Positions 1 to 12,619 of a stretch of DNA of 64,000 bases are shown here, piece by piece (position 1 is the stretch's first letter; each line of letters begins with the position of its first letter). The stretch is from Cellulosimicrobium terreum (GTDB lineage: Bacteria > Actinomycetota > Actinomycetes > Actinomycetales > Cellulomonadaceae): the NCBI GenBank assembly GCA_014803435.1, contig JACYFD010000007.1, positions 1 to 64,000 of the forward strand, given 5' to 3'. The notes beneath the pieces were generated by a model that was not told the origin of the DNA, did no database searches, and saw nothing but the letters and a program-made list of their open reading frames with translations. The translations under genes and the position numbers were made by a program.

Positions 1-277
1 ACCAGACCCAAAAAGACCCGGCAGCAGACAATCCATACGAAGCGAACCCTCAACAGGTTCACAAAACTGGCCAAACGAAACATGATGCTGACATCATCTT
101 CCGAAATCAACCAAAAACATCCCCAGCACAACCAGACGCCACCCGAAAAGGCAACCACCCAGCCACACCAGAAACAATTAATTGGCATTGACTATCAAGC
201 ACACTGTTGAGTTCTCAAACAACCGACACACACCAACTCAGCACCACCCGACCGGGCAGAACCTCACTTGGGGCAAC
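1..277 (-). other. 5' leader of an rRNA operon (pre-16S transcript)
   Basis: The minus strand reads away from tyrS and carries the conserved actinobacterial rRNA leader element GTTTGAGAACTCAACAGTG (core at 199-220), which contains the boxA-like antitermination site. The stretch is clearly more AT-rich than the rest of the window and has no convincing protein gene. The leader runs off the left edge, so the 16S gene should begin just beyond position 1. The transcript start near 277 is inferred from the -10 box at 284-289. Confidence 0.8.
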
Positions 278-283
278 TTCTCT

Positions 284-312
284 ACCTTACCAGAGTCTCT
301 CGCCGTCTTCCA
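284..312 (-). promoter_or_regulatory. rRNA operon promoter
   Basis: On the minus strand a -35 TGGAAG (307-312) is separated by 17 bases from a -10 TAAGGT (284-289), about 65 bases upstream of the antitermination element. A palindrome CCGATC-N4-GATCGG lies directly upstream at 315-330. A second -10-like TATGAT at 391-396 could be another rrn promoter but lacks a good -35. Confidence 0.65.
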
Positions 313-506
313 CACCGATCTGATGATCGGCCAAGGATTCGGATTTGAGCTCCAGCACCCCATCTGGCGGAGCGCACGAGGCGTCCGTCCATCATAGGGG
401 TTGATCGTCCGGGGGACCAGCCACATCGTGTCTGCTCCGAAGAGCTCCACCGTGGTGTCTGTTCCTCCCTGCCGGGCGACATCGAGAACAGTACACGGGG
501 TGCGGC

Positions 507-546
507 GTGGCGCCAAATCCCCGAGATCCCGCGGATCTGGCGCCAC
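507..546 (-). terminator. Hairpin after tyrS, probable terminator
   Basis: A perfect 9-bp inverted repeat, GTGGCGCCA (507-515) with TGGCGCCAC (538-546), encloses a second hairpin AGATCC-CGC-GGATCT (524-538). It starts 11 bases past the tyrS stop and separates tyrS from the rRNA promoter. No T-tract follows, so termination is inferred. Confidence 0.5.
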
Positions 547-556
547 GGCCGCCCGC

Positions 557-1819
557 TCAGGACTCGACTGCGGCCACGCCCAGTGTCTTCTTGCCGCGGC
601 GCAGGAGCGCGTGGCGTCCATGGAGCAGATCTGCCTCGGTCAGGACCGCATCCTCGCTCGTGACCTTGACGTTGTTCACGTACGCGCCCCCTTCCGCGAC
701 CGCGCGGCGGGCTGCCCCCTTGGAGGCGACCAGTCCTGAGCCGGCGAGGAGGTCGACGACGAGGTCCCCTGCCCGCGCCGTCGTCCGTGGCAGCTCCGCG
801 ACCGCCGCCGCGAGAGTCTCCTCGTCGAGCACGGCGAGCTCGCCCCGGCCGAACAGGGCCTGGCTCGCGGCGATGACCGAGGCCGTCGCCTCTGCGCCGT
901 GCACGAGCGTCGTGACGTCCGAGGCGAGCGCGCGCTGTGCCTCGCGCGCACCTGGACGGTCGCGCACGGCGACCTCGAGCTCGGCGATCTCGTCGCGCGT
1001 GCGGAAGGTGAAGATCTTCAGCCAGCCCACGACGTCGTCGTCGGACGCGTTGAGCCAGTACTGGTAGAAGGCGTACGGGCTCATCATGTCCGGGGCCAGC
1101 CACACGGCACCGCCCTCGGTCTTCCCGAACTTCGTGCCGTCAGCCTTCGTGATGAGCGGTGTCGTCAGGACGTGGACCGCCGCGCCCTCGGTCTTGCGCA
1201 CGAGCTCCACACCGGAGAGCAGGTTGCCCCACTGGTCGTTGCCACCGGTCTGGAGCGTCACCCGGTGACGCCGGTACAGCTCGTGGAAGTCGATGCCCTG
1301 CAGGATCTGGTAGCTGAACTCCGTGAAGCTGATGCCCTCGTCGGACCGCAGCCTGCGTGCGACCGTGTCCTTGGCGAGCATGGTGCCGAGCCGGTAGTGC
1401 TTGCCGACGTCGCGCAGGAAGTCGATCGCGGAGAGCTCCGAGATCCAGTCGAGGTTGTTCACGAGGACGGCAGGGTTCTCGCCCTCGAAGTCGAGGAAGC
1501 GCGAGACCTGCGCCTTGAGGCGCTCCGTCCAGTCCGCGACGGTGTCCTTGGTGTTCAGCACGCGCTCGCCGGACTGGCGCGGGTCGCCGATCATTCCCGT
1601 GGCCCCGCCGACCAGTGCCACCGCACGATGGCCGGCGAGCTGTAGGTGCCGAAGGACGACGAGCTGCACGAGGTGCCCGTGGTGCAGGCTCGGTGCCGTG
1701 GGGTCGAAGCCGCAGTAGTACGAGATCGGTCCCTCGGCCAGCGCGGTGCGCAGTGCGGCCTCGTCGGTGGACTGTGCCACCAGGCCACGCCATTGCAGCT
1801 CGTCGAGAACGTCGCTCAC
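557..1819 (-). CDS. tyrS: Tyrosyl-tRNA synthetase
   Basis: Charges tRNA-Tyr with tyrosine in the cytoplasm. The 420-residue protein is a class I synthetase of usual length. The HIGH-type motif appears as HHGH at residues 46-49, the KMSKS loop as KFGKT at 230-234, and an S4 RNA-binding domain forms the C-terminus. The GTG start was chosen because GAAGGAG lies five bases upstream and the sequence from there matches the family N-terminus; longer in-frame extensions are spurious. It is followed by a hairpin and then the rRNA operon promoter. Confidence 0.95.
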   Translation of the reverse strand: MSDVLDELQWRGLVAQSTDEAALRTALAEGPISYYCGFDPTAPSLHHGHLVQLVVLRHLQLAGHRAVALVGGATGMIGDPRQSGERVLNTKDTVADWTERLKAQVSRFLDFEGENPAVLVNNLDWISELSAIDFLRDVGKHYRLGTMLAKDTVARRLRSDEGISFTEFSYQILQGIDFHELYRRHRVTLQTGGNDQWGNLLSGVELVRKTEGAAVHVLTTPLITKADGTKFGKTEGGAVWLAPDMMSPYAFYQYWLNASDDDVVGWLKIFTFRTRDEIAELEVAVRDRPGAREAQRALASDVTTLVHGAEATASVIAASQALFGRGELAVLDEETLAAAVAELPRTTARAGDLVVDLLAGSGLVASKGAARRAVAEGGAYVNNVKVTSEDAVLTEADLLHGRHALLRRGKKTLGVAAVES

Positions 1820-1925
1820 GTCTACTCCTTCGTCGGGTCCCGCCGCGGGCGGGTCGTCGTCATCGGCTGCTCCGGGCGGAGCAGCCGGACCTAGTGTGCC
1901 GTGCCGCGGCGAGCTGCGGTCAGGA

Positions 1926-2618
1926 CTACCGTGCGCGGGCACTGACGCGGCGGTACGCCGAGACCGTCGGGTCGTCGGTGAGCCAGAAGCGCCAGGGGAA
2001 CATCGCGCCGTCGCCGCCCAAGCCAGACACGCCGACGCGCGGCCCCGTCGCGATGGCCGGACGGAGCGGCCCGTCCGGTCGGTACAGCACCATCTCGCCG
2101 GCGGGATCGGTGAGCTCCGCCCCGTAGTGGCGCAGGTCGAGGTCGAGAGCCACGGCGAGCCGAGCCGGCCCGCGCGCGATCTGCAGGTCCGAGTCGCAGC
2201 GCCCCGCAGCCGTCCGCCGGGCGCGGGCAAGATCCGCACCCGCCACGACCTCCCCCGCCCGGAGCAGCACGGCCGACGCGCGGCCGACCGGCCCGGTCAC
2301 GACGTTCACGCAGTGGTGCAGCCCGAGGTGCCGGTAGACGTAGAGCCGGCCGGGCTCGCCGTACATCGCCCGGTTCCGTTCGGCACGGCCGCGGAACGCG
2401 TGCGACCCGGGGTCGCGCTCGCCGTCGTACGCCTCGACCTCGGTGATGCGCAGCGTGACGTCGCCTGCGTCGCTGCGCCGGGTGAGGTAGGAGCCCAGGA
2501 GATCGCGGGCGACGTCGCGGACGTCCCTGCCGTACCAGCCGCGACCTGGAGCGTCCCAGGGCCCGACGGCGTCGCGCGCCACCGAGGTCTCCTCGTCGGT
2601 GGTGCTCGTCTCCGTCAT
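1926..2618 (-). CDS. DNA-3-methyladenine glycosylase (AAG/MPG type)
   Basis: Base-excision repair glycosylase that removes alkylated purines. The 230-residue protein matches the AAG fold: RDVARDLLG near the N-terminus, the catalytic-glutamate segment ITEVEAYDG followed by DPGSHAFRG, then YVYRHLGLHHCVNVV and a C-terminal RVGVSGLGG-containing region. The ATG start has GGGAGG seven bases upstream. The first 25-30 residues are acidic and serine/threonine rich and probably not part of the fold. It lies between a P-loop kinase gene and tyrS, all on the same strand, so it may be co-transcribed. Confidence 0.9.
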   Translation of the reverse strand: MTETSTTDEETSVARDAVGPWDAPGRGWYGRDVRDVARDLLGSYLTRRSDAGDVTLRITEVEAYDGERDPGSHAFRGRAERNRAMYGEPGRLYVYRHLGLHHCVNVVTGPVGRASAVLLRAGEVVAGADLARARRTAAGRCDSDLQIARGPARLAVALDLDLRHYGAELTDPAGEMVLYRPDGPLRPAIATGPRVGVSGLGGDGAMFPWRFWLTDDPTVSAYRRVSARAR

Positions 2619-2709
2619 GGCGCCTCCCGTCGTGGTCCGCGGCACGGATCTGGTCGATCTCCCAGCACGCAGCCTACGTGGTGGGCGCAGGGAGACCACC
2701 GGTGGGCGC

Positions 2710-3279
2710 TCAGGAGACGAGCCGGCCGAACCCGTCGAGGCGCACGTCCGCGCGCTCACGGCTCCGGTTGCGCGCGTAGTGCTCGCGCTCCGCGGTCATC
2801 CACGCGAGCCAGTGCTCCCGCTGGTCCTCGCCGTCGCGGTCCAGCCCGCGACGGAGCCTCAGGTCGTCGGGCGCCTCGACCCAGACACGCAGGGCCGCGA
2901 CCGCGTCCGCCTCGCGTCGACCAGCGCCGCAGCCCTCCACGACGAGGAAGGGTGCGAGCGGCACGTCGTGCCACTCGGCGAACGCGTCGGACTCCCAGTC
3001 GAACCGCCGGTAGCGCCCCGCCGCACCCGACGCGAGCGGAGCCAGCACCCACGTGTCGAGGCGCTCCCACGCGGGCTCGAGGCCGCGCCAGCCCTCGTAG
3101 AGGTCGTCCATGTGCAGGACCTGCGCGGGCAGCGCAGCACCGAGCTGTGCGGCGAGGGTCGTCTTGCCCGAGCCGGCCGGTCCGTCGACCACGACCACCC
3201 GGACGCCCGACGAGAGCGCGGGGACGGCGTCGCGAGCACGACGCTCGAGATCTGCGAGGACGGCAGGCTCGGCGCTCAC
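2710..3279 (-). CDS. P-loop nucleoside/uridine kinase-like ATPase
   Basis: A 189-residue P-loop NTPase. Walker A is VDGPAGSGKTTLA near residue 30, followed by the HMDDLYEGW segment typical of the uridine kinase/phosphoribulokinase-like group, and an arginine-rich lid (DLRLRRGLDRDGED). The substrate cannot be told from sequence. The GTG start is preceded by AGGAAGG. It begins 55 bases after argH and may ride on the arginine transcript, though no link to arginine synthesis is evident. Confidence 0.75.
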   Translation of the reverse strand: MSAEPAVLADLERRARDAVPALSSGVRVVVVDGPAGSGKTTLAAQLGAALPAQVLHMDDLYEGWRGLEPAWERLDTWVLAPLASGAAGRYRRFDWESDAFAEWHDVPLAPFLVVEGCGAGRREADAVAALRVWVEAPDDLRLRRGLDRDGEDQREHWLAWMTAEREHYARNRSRERADVRLDGFGRLVS

Positions 3280-3334
3280 GCCCACCACCTTCCTGCCGAC
3301 CTGGCCATCCTGCGGAGCGACCGGCGGGCCGGTG

Positions 3335-6045
<2,711 letters not shown>

Positions 6046-6112
6046 GACGATCTCTTTCTGTCCGTGAGGTGATGGGGTCTGTGTTCCAGTGTGGCAGTGC
6101 GAGCGGGCGCGC

Positions 6113-6643
6113 TCAGGCGCCGGGACCGGACAGGTCCAGGAACCGTTGCGCGAGCTCGGTACCACCGTCCGGGTCGCGGGAGATCACGAGGATGGTGTCG
6201 TCGCCCGCGATGCAGCCGAGCACCCCGGGCAGGACGGAGTGGTCGATCGCCGACGCGAGGTAGTTCGCCGCGCCCGGAGGGGTGCGGAGCACGACGAGGT
6301 TCGCCGAGGCCTCGGCCGAGACGAGCATCTCCGAGCACAGCCGGGCGAGCCGGGCCGCGAGGTACTCGGGCGACTCGACGCTCTGGACCGTGCGGTCGCC
6401 GCCCTCGCCCGGAACGGCGTACACGAGGGCTCCCGACGCGCCGCGCACCTTCTCGGCGCGCAGCTCGATGAGGTCGCGCGACAGCGTGGCCTGCGTGACG
6501 TTGAGACCGTCCGCCGCGAGCGCCTTGGCGAGCTCCGCCTGGGAGTGGATGGCCGTGCGCCGGACGATCTCGGCGATGCGCGCCTGCCGTGCCGCCTTGG
6601 TCGTCGCGGTGGTCGAGGACCGATCGGCCGTCGCGTGGCTCAC
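6113..6643 (-). CDS. argR: Arginine repressor
   Basis: DNA-binding regulator of arginine genes with arginine as corepressor. The 176-residue protein has the ArgR winged helix ([25 protein letters not shown], then [21 protein letters not shown]) and a C-terminal oligomerisation/arginine-binding domain with [12 protein letters not shown]. The GTG start overlaps the argF stop as GTGA. Its probable target is the AT-rich element in front of argC. Lying within the operon it controls suggests autoregulation. Confidence 0.95.
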   Translation of the reverse strand: MSHATADRSSTTATTKAARQARIAEIVRRTAIHSQAELAKALAADGLNVTQATLSRDLIELRAEKVRGASGALVYAVPGEGGDRTVQSVESPEYLAARLARLCSEMLVSAEASANLVVLRTPPGAANYLASAIDHSVLPGVLGCIAGDDTILVISRDPDGGTELAQRFLDLSGPGA

Positions 6644-7575
6644 GAGCGCTCCAGCAGGAAAGTCAGGAGCGCCTTCTGGGCGTGCAGCCGGTTCTCCGCC
6701 TCGTCCCACACCACCGACCGCGGCCCGTCGATGACCTCGGCCGTGATCTCCTTGCCGCGGTACGCGGGCAGGCAGTGCAGCACGATCGCGTCGCCCTTCG
6801 CGTGTGCGAGCAGTGCGTCGTCCACCTGGTAGGGCACGAACGGCAGCGCACGCTCCGCCGCCTCGTCCTCGTCACCCATGGAGACCCAGGTGTCGGTCGC
6901 GACGACGTCCACCCCCGTGACGGCCTCGACCGGGTCGGCGGTGACGAGCACCGAGCCGCCGGTCTCGACCGCGATGCGCCGGGCGTCGGCGAGGATCGCC
7001 GCGGCGGGCGCGTACCCGTCGGGCGTGCCCACGCGGACGTGCATCCCGGCGGTGACGCCGCCGAGCAGGTACGAGTGAGCCATGTTGTTGGCGCCGTCGC
7101 CCACGTAGGCGAGCGTCTGCCCGGCGAGCGCCGCGGTGCCGCCGCGGTGCTGCGCGACCGTGAGCAGGTCCGCGAGGATCTGGCACGGGTGGAAGTCGTC
7201 GGTGAGGGCGTTGACGACCGGGACGCGGCTGACCGCCGCCATCTCCTCGATGCGGTCCTGGCCGTAGGTGCGCCACACGATCGCCGCGACCTGCCGGTCG
7301 AGCACCCGCGTGGTGTCGGTGATCGACTCGCGCACGCCGATGCCGGCGAGGCGCCCGTCGACGACCAGCGGGAACCCGCCCAGCTCGGCGATCCCGGTCG
7401 CGAACGAGACCTGGGTGCGCAGCGTCGGCTTGTCGAACAGCACCGCCACCGCCTGCGGCCCGGTCAAGGGCTGGCGGAAGGTGCGGTCGTCGCGGAACGC
7501 GAGCCCGATCTCGAGCACCTGACGCTGCTCGGTCGCAGAGAGGTCGTCGTCGCGCAGGAAGTGCCGCGGGGCCAT
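6640..7575 (-). CDS. argF: Ornithine carbamoyltransferase
   Basis: Transfers the carbamoyl group from carbamoyl phosphate to ornithine, giving citrulline. The 311-residue protein has the DFHPCQ motif (HPCQ at 129-132), the ornithine-binding DTWVSMG loop, HCLPAYRG and the shared C-terminal [10 protein letters not shown]. The carbamoyl-phosphate loop, STRTR in most relatives, reads TLRTQ at 51-55, so two polar ligands are changed while the central Arg and Thr remain. Context and all other motifs argue it is a working ArgF. It starts three bases after argD. Confidence 0.92.
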   Translation of the reverse strand: MAPRHFLRDDDLSATEQRQVLEIGLAFRDDRTFRQPLTGPQAVAVLFDKPTLRTQVSFATGIAELGGFPLVVDGRLAGIGVRESITDTTRVLDRQVAAIVWRTYGQDRIEEMAAVSRVPVVNALTDDFHPCQILADLLTVAQHRGGTAALAGQTLAYVGDGANNMAHSYLLGGVTAGMHVRVGTPDGYAPAAAILADARRIAVETGGSVLVTADPVEAVTGVDVVATDTWVSMGDEDEAAERALPFVPYQVDDALLAHAKGDAIVLHCLPAYRGKEITAEVIDGPRSVVWDEAENRLHAQKALLTFLLERS

Positions 7576-7578
7576 GGC

Positions 7579-8898
7579 TCAGTCCCTCTTCTCGGTGGTG
7601 CCGGTGGTGGGGGTGTCGTCGTGACCGCCCAGGTCGAGGCCGACGAAGAAGGCCACGACGTCGCGCGCCTGGTCCGCCGACAGGATGAGCGGCGGCGCGA
7701 GCCGGATGGCGTCGGGTGCGACCGCGTTGACGACGAGACCCGCGTCGAGGGCGGTGCGTGCGACGTCGGCCGCGACGGGGCGCGTGAGCTGCACGGCGAG
7801 CAGCAGGCCGCGACCACGGACTCCCGCGACCAACGGGTTGCCGGCCCCGGCGATGCCGTCGCGCAGGAGCGCACCGACCGTCCGGACGTTCTCGAGCAGC
7901 CCGTCGCGCTCCACGACGCCGATCGTGGCGAGCGCCGCCGCGGCGGCGACCGGGTTGCCGCCGAACGTCGTGCCGTGCTGGCCCCGCCCGAGCAGGGTCG
8001 CGGCGCGCTCTCCGTAGGCGATCACCGCGCCCACCGGGAACCCGCCGCCGAGGCCCTTGGCGAGCGTGACGACGTCGGGCACGATCCCGCCGCCGAGGTC
8101 GGTCTGCTGGTACGCGAGCCACGAACCTGTCCGCCCGACGCCGGTCTGCACCTCGTCGAGGACGAGCAGCGCACCGTGGCGGGCCGTGAGCTCGCGCGCC
8201 GCGACGAGGTATCCCGGCGAGAGCGACCGCACGCCCGCCTCGCCCTGGACGGGCTCGACGACGAGCGCCGCGATCTCTCCGCGGGCCGCGACGGCCGCCG
8301 CGGAGAAGGCCTCGGTGAGCGCGGCGACGTCGTCGAACGCGACGAACTCCACGCCGCCCGGGAGCGGCTCGAACGGCTCTCGGTACGCGGCCTTCGACGT
8401 GAGTGCGAGCGCGCCCATGGAGCGGCCGTGGAACCCGCCCTCGAGGGCGAGCACCCGGGTTCGGCCGGTGCGGCGCGTCATCTTGAACGCCGCCTCGTTG
8501 GCCTCGGTCCCGGAGTTGGTGAAGAACACGCGCGATCCGGCCGGCGCGCCCGCGAGCGCGAGGAGGCGCTCGGCGAGCGCGATCTGCGTGGGCGTGCCGA
8601 AGAAGTTCGAGACGTGGCCGAGCGTGCCGAGCTGCGCGCTGACCGCCGCCGTGAGCGTCGGGTGCGCGTGACCGAGCGCGTTGACGGCGATGCCGGCGAG
8701 CAGGTCCAGGTACCGCTTCCCGTCCGCGTCCCACACGTACGCGCCCTCGCCGCGCACCAGGACGCGCTGCGGCGCGCCGAACGTGTCCATCACGGACCGG
8801 GAGTACCGGTCGGTCCACTCCTGGACCGAGCCGTGGGCCTGGACGGAGGTGCGCGCGCCCGTGTCGAGCGCGCCGCCCGTCGTGTCGACCTCGTTCAT
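7579..8898 (-). CDS. argD: Acetylornithine aminotransferase
   Basis: PLP enzyme converting N-acetylglutamate semialdehyde to N-acetylornithine. The 439-residue class III aminotransferase has the [15 protein letters not shown] segment, [15 protein letters not shown] and the Schiff-base lysine in [13 protein letters not shown]. The N-terminal 25-30 residues extend beyond the usual start. The ATG overlaps the argB stop as ATGA. Confidence 0.95.
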   Translation of the reverse strand: MNEVDTTGGALDTGARTSVQAHGSVQEWTDRYSRSVMDTFGAPQRVLVRGEGAYVWDADGKRYLDLLAGIAVNALGHAHPTLTAAVSAQLGTLGHVSNFFGTPTQIALAERLLALAGAPAGSRVFFTNSGTEANEAAFKMTRRTGRTRVLALEGGFHGRSMGALALTSKAAYREPFEPLPGGVEFVAFDDVAALTEAFSAAAVAARGEIAALVVEPVQGEAGVRSLSPGYLVAARELTARHGALLVLDEVQTGVGRTGSWLAYQQTDLGGGIVPDVVTLAKGLGGGFPVGAVIAYGERAATLLGRGQHGTTFGGNPVAAAAALATIGVVERDGLLENVRTVGALLRDGIAGAGNPLVAGVRGRGLLLAVQLTRPVAADVARTALDAGLVVNAVAPDAIRLAPPLILSADQARDVVAFFVGLDLGGHDDTPTTGTTEKRD

Positions 8899-9857
8899 GC
8901 GGCACCTCCGGCCGGGTCAGGGACGACCATGGTGCCGTTGCCCTGTGTCGTGAACACCTCGAGCAGGAGGGAGTGCGGCACGCGACCGTCGATCACGGTC
9001 GCCGCCGGGACACCACCCTCGACGGCGCGCAGGCACGCCTCCATCTTGGGCACCATGCCGGACTCGAGGGACGGCAGGAGCTCGGCGAGCTCGGAGCGGG
9101 TGATCTGCGCGACGAGCGAGCCCTTGTCGGGCCACGACGTGTACAGGCCCTCGACGTCCGTGAGCACGATCAGCTTCTTGGCGCCGAGCGCCACCGCGAG
9201 CGCCGCCGCCGCCGTGTCGGCGTTGACGTTGAGGACCTGCGTGGGGTCCTCGATGTCGGGGGCGATGGTCGAGACGACGGGGATGCGTCCGGCATCGAGC
9301 AGGTCCTGGACCGCGGCCGGGTGCACCTCGACGACGTCGCCGACGAGCCCGACGTCGACGGGCTCGCCGTCGACGGTCGCGTGCCGGCGCTGCGCCTGGA
9401 GCAGGCCGCCGTCCTCGCCCGAGAGCCCGACGGCGTTCGGCCCGTGGGCGTTGATCAGCCCGACGAGCTCGCGCGAGACCTGACCCGTGAGGACCATGCG
9501 GACGACGTCCATCGCCTCGGGGGTCGTGACGCGCAGACCACCGCGGAACTCGCTCTCGATGCCGAGCCGGCCGAGCATGGCGGAGATCTGCGGGCCACCG
9601 CCGTGCACGACGACCGGCCGCAGCCCGACCCGGCGCAGGAAGACCATGTCCTGCGCGAACGCGGCCTTCAGGGTGTCGTCGACCATCGCGTTGCCGCCGT
9701 ACTTGACGACGACGAGCGCCCCGGCGAACTCCTGCAGCCACGGCAGGGCCTCGACGAGGACCTCGGCCTTCTGCTCGGGGCGCAGGTCGGTCCGGGTGTC
9801 GAAGACGAAGTCGTCCGCTCGCACCGCCGGTGCGGGACCCAGGTTCTGGTCGCTCAC
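8895..9857 (-). CDS. argB: Acetylglutamate kinase
   Basis: Phosphorylates N-acetylglutamate and is usually the arginine-feedback point of the pathway. The 320-residue amino-acid kinase has [31 protein letters not shown] and the C-terminal [20 protein letters not shown]. The GTG start overlaps the argJ stop as GTGA; no separate ribosome site is evident, so coupling is likely. The N-terminal helix before the kinase core fits the arginine-sensitive hexameric type, but sensitivity is inferred. Confidence 0.95.
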   Translation of the reverse strand: MSDQNLGPAPAVRADDFVFDTRTDLRPEQKAEVLVEALPWLQEFAGALVVVKYGGNAMVDDTLKAAFAQDMVFLRRVGLRPVVVHGGGPQISAMLGRLGIESEFRGGLRVTTPEAMDVVRMVLTGQVSRELVGLINAHGPNAVGLSGEDGGLLQAQRRHATVDGEPVDVGLVGDVVEVHPAAVQDLLDAGRIPVVSTIAPDIEDPTQVLNVNADTAAAALAVALGAKKLIVLTDVEGLYTSWPDKGSLVAQITRSELAELLPSLESGMVPKMEACLRAVEGGVPAATVIDGRVPHSLLLEVFTTQGNGTMVVPDPAGGAA

Positions 9858-11065
9858 GAGGAGTACGCGCTGTTCTCGTGGACGTAGTCGTGCGTGAGGT
9901 CGTTGGTCCAGACGGTCGCGGACGCCGTTCCCGCGTGCAGGTCGACCTCGACGCGCACCTCGCGGGCCGCGGCGAGGTCGACGAGCTCGCGCGGCTCGCC
10001 CACTCCCCCGGCGCGGCACACCTGGACACCGTTCACGGTGACGTCGAGGAGGAGCGCGTCGAACGGGGCGACCTCCTCGGGCACGGTGCCGACGGCGGAG
10101 ACGATGCGGCCCCAGTTCGCGTCGTTGCCGAAGATCGCGGTCTTGACCAGGTTGGAGCGGGTCACGGCGCGCGCGACGGCGACCGCCGCGTCCTCGCTGG
10201 TCGCGCCGGTGATCGTCACCGCGATCTCGTGGCTCGCGCCCTCGGCGTCGGCCACGAGCTGACGCGCGAGCGAGGCGGACGCCTCGGTCACGGCACCCGT
10301 GAGCTCGTCGAGCGTCACCTCGATCCCGGACGACCCGGACGCGAGGAGGATCACCGTGTCGTTGGTCGACATGCAGCCGTCGGAGTCGACCCGGTCGAGC
10401 GTCGTGGCGGTCGCGGCGCGCAGCGCGGCGTCCGCGGTCGCCGCATCGACGACCGCGTCGGTCGTGAGGACGCAGAGCATCGTCGCGAGGCCGGGGGCGA
10501 GCATGCCCGCACCCTTCGCCATGCCGCCCACGGACCAGGACGCCGCGCCGTCGGGAGAGGAACCCGTCGCGGTCTCGCGCCGGACGTGGACCGTCTTGGC
10601 GACGGTGTCGGTCGTCATGATCGCGAGGGCGGCGTCGTCGCCGCCGGTCGTGGTGGACGCCGGGTCCTCGAGCGCGGCCGCAGCGGCGTCGACGCCGCCG
10701 AGGAGCGCGTCCATCGGCAGCCGCACGCCGATGAGGCCCGTCGAGCACACGAGGACGTCGCCGGCCGAGGTCGCGAGCACGTCGGCGACGTGCTCGGCCG
10801 TGCGGTGCGTGTCGGCGAAGCCCTCGGGACCGGTGCACGCGTTGGCGCCACCCGAGTTGAGCACCACCGCTCGGGCCCGCCCGTCGCTCACCGCCTGACG
10901 CGTCCACGCGACCGGCGCGGCGAACACGCGGTTGGAGGTCAGGACGGCGGCCGCGACGTCGATCGGCCCGTCGTTGACGACGAGCGCGACGTCCTTGGCG
11001 CCGGTCGACTTGAGCCCGGCGGCGACGCCGGCGGCGCGAAAGCCCTGGGGCGACGTGACGGTCAC
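9854..11065 (-). CDS. argJ: Glutamate N-acetyltransferase / ornithine acetyltransferase
   Basis: Recycles the acetyl group from acetylornithine to glutamate, making the pathway cyclic. The 403-residue precursor is an N-terminal nucleophile protein that cleaves itself at the Ala-Thr bond in [11 protein letters not shown]; the new N-terminal Thr is the nucleophile. SGGANACTG and GNDANWGRI are also typical. The GTG start lies in a GTGA overlap with argC. Whether it is mono- or bifunctional cannot be read from the sequence. Confidence 0.95.
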   Translation of the reverse strand: MTVTSPQGFRAAGVAAGLKSTGAKDVALVVNDGPIDVAAAVLTSNRVFAAPVAWTRQAVSDGRARAVVLNSGGANACTGPEGFADTHRTAEHVADVLATSAGDVLVCSTGLIGVRLPMDALLGGVDAAAAALEDPASTTTGGDDAALAIMTTDTVAKTVHVRRETATGSSPDGAASWSVGGMAKGAGMLAPGLATMLCVLTTDAVVDAATADAALRAATATTLDRVDSDGCMSTNDTVILLASGSSGIEVTLDELTGAVTEASASLARQLVADAEGASHEIAVTITGATSEDAAVAVARAVTRSNLVKTAIFGNDANWGRIVSAVGTVPEEVAPFDALLLDVTVNGVQVCRAGGVGEPRELVDLAAAREVRVEVDLHAGTASATVWTNDLTHDYVHENSAYSS

Positions 11066-12150
11066 GGGGCGACTCCCTCGGTGGTCAGGCCCGCCGTCTG
11101 CGGCAGGCCGAGCGCGATGTTCATGGACTGCACCGCGGCGCCCGCGGTGCCCTTGACGAGGTTGTCGATCGCCGTGACGGCGACGACCCGGCCGGCCGCG
11201 TGGTCGACCGCGACCTGGACCAGCGCCGTGTTGGCACCGAGCGTCATCGCCGTCGTCGGCCACTGCCCCTCGGGTAGGACCTGGACGAACGGCTCGCCCG
11301 CGTAGGCGTCGGTCCACGCCTGCCGCACCCGGGCGTCGAGGTCCGCCGCGTCGAGCTCCGCGGCGCGCTCGGACAGGCGGGCCGTGACGGTCGCGAGGAT
11401 GCCTCGCGACATGGGCACGAGCGTCGGCGTGAACGAGATGGTCACGTCGGGGGCGCCCGCGGCGCGCAGGTTCTGGGTGATCTCGGGGATGTGGCGGTGG
11501 GAGCCGCCGACGGCGTAGGGCTGGGCTGCGCCGAGGGCCTCGGAGGCGAGGAGGTGCGACCTGAGGGCCTTGCCCGCACCCGAGTACCCGTTGGCCAGGA
11601 CGGCGACGAGGTCCCGTCCCTCGACGAGGCCTGCGGCGATCCCGGGCTGGATCCCGAGCGTCACGGCCGTGACGTTGCAGCCGGGCACGGCGATGCGCCG
11701 CGCGCCCGCGAGCAGCTCTCGCTGCTTCGTCTCGCTCGCGCCCGCGCCGGGGTGCTGCGTGCGGAGCAGCTCGGGCAGTCCGTACGGCCAGGTCCCTGCG
11801 TGGTCGGAGCCGTAGAAGGTCCGCCAGTCCTCGGCCGACGCGAGCCGGTGGTCCGCGCCGAGGTCGAGGACGACGACGTCGTCGGGCAGCTGCGCCGCGA
11901 TCGTGGCCGACGCGCCGTGCGGGAGCGCGAGCACGACGACGTCGTGCCCCGCGAGGTTCTCCACGGTCGTGGGCAGCAGGACACGGCCGGCGAGGGATCG
12001 CAGGTGCGGCTGGTGCTCACCGAGGAGCGAGCCCGCGCTGCTGTGCGCGGTGAGCGCCCCGATCTCCACCTCCGGGTGGCCGGCGAGCAGGCGCAACGTC
12101 TCGCCACCGGCATACCCGGACGCTCCTGCAACCGCGACCTTGAACGTCAT
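11062..12150 (-). CDS. argC: N-acetyl-gamma-glutamyl-phosphate reductase
   Basis: NADPH reductase making N-acetylglutamate semialdehyde. The 362-residue protein has the Rossmann motif [11 protein letters not shown] near the N-terminus, catalytic Cys in AVPGCNVTA, and GSHRHIPEI. It heads the arginine operon. The ATG has no Shine-Dalgarno, and a TATAGT box ends seven bases upstream, so the message is probably leaderless. An ArgR-type operator overlaps that promoter. Confidence 0.96.
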   Translation of the reverse strand: MTFKVAVAGASGYAGGETLRLLAGHPEVEIGALTAHSSAGSLLGEHQPHLRSLAGRVLLPTTVENLAGHDVVVLALPHGASATIAAQLPDDVVVLDLGADHRLASAEDWRTFYGSDHAGTWPYGLPELLRTQHPGAGASETKQRELLAGARRIAVPGCNVTAVTLGIQPGIAAGLVEGRDLVAVLANGYSGAGKALRSHLLASEALGAAQPYAVGGSHRHIPEITQNLRAAGAPDVTISFTPTLVPMSRGILATVTARLSERAAELDAADLDARVRQAWTDAYAGEPFVQVLPEGQWPTTAMTLGANTALVQVAVDHAAGRVVAVTAIDNLVKGTAGAAVQSMNIALGLPQTAGLTTEGVAP

Positions 12151-12176
12151 ATGCAGAACTATACATACTTATGCAG
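12149..12176 (-). promoter_or_regulatory. argC promoter with ARG-box-like operator
   Basis: On the minus strand this AT-rich stretch has two TGCATA half-sites whose starts are 20 bases apart, flanking GTATG and TATAGT. The -10 TATAGT is at 12158-12163, seven bases from the argC ATG. The spacing of about two helical turns and the resemblance to actinobacterial ARG boxes suggest ArgR binds over the -10 and start codon. ArgR binding is inferred. Confidence 0.65.
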
Positions 12177-12191
12177 GTGCGGTGCTCCCGA

Positions 12192-12572
12192 CTACGCCGT
12201 CGCCCACACCCCGAGCTCGTTGCCGCTCGGATCCAGGAAGTGGAACCGGCGGCCACCGGGGAACTCGTACGGAGGCGTCGCCACCTCTCCCCCGGCGGCG
12301 AGGACCGCCGCGAGCGTCAGGTCGAGGTCTGTCGAGAACAGCAGGACGAACGGTCCGCCGCGCGAGATCTCGCCCGCCTCCGCGACCCGCAGCCCACCGG
12401 CCTCGTCCTGGCCCGACTCGGCGGCCGTGCGGATCCCGGCATACCCGGGGCCGTAGTCGACGAACTCCCAGCCGAACACGGCGGCGTAGAACTCCTGCGC
12501 AGCGGCCAGGTCCGTGACGGGGAGCTCGAGGTAGTCGACGCTGTGGTGGATGCCGTGCGCGTGGGTGGCCAT
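12192..12572 (-). CDS. VOC (glyoxalase/bleomycin-resistance fold) family protein
   Basis: A 126-residue single-domain VOC protein of the group with substrates ranging from small metabolites to antibiotics. Seen are DYLELPVTDLAAAQEFYAAV at the N-terminus and FHFLDPSGNELGVW at the C-terminus, where the metal-binding Glu lies. The substrate is unknown. It is divergent from the quinone reductase gene, with a 47-base shared upstream region. The ATG was preferred to a GTG nine codons earlier because it fits family length. Confidence 0.8.
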   Translation of the reverse strand: MATHAHGIHHSVDYLELPVTDLAAAQEFYAAVFGWEFVDYGPGYAGIRTAAESGQDEAGGLRVAEAGEISRGGPFVLLFSTDLDLTLAAVLAAGGEVATPPYEFPGGRRFHFLDPSGNELGVWATA

Positions 12573-12607
12573 GGAGCGATCGTCACACCCGCCACCCACA
12601 CCCGGCC

Positions 12608-12613
12608 TAGGCT
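12608..12613 (+). promoter_or_regulatory. -10 box of the leaderless quinone reductase gene
   Basis: TAGGCT ends six bases before the ATG at 12620, placing the transcript start on or next to the start codon. No -35 consensus is apparent. The intervening GGGGG is too close to act as a ribosome site. Confidence 0.6.
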
Positions 12614-12619
12614 GGGGGC

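Noticed and set aside
1-556. Small frames in the left-end region
   Set aside because: The region matches an rRNA promoter and leader; the frames have no ribosome sites or homology.
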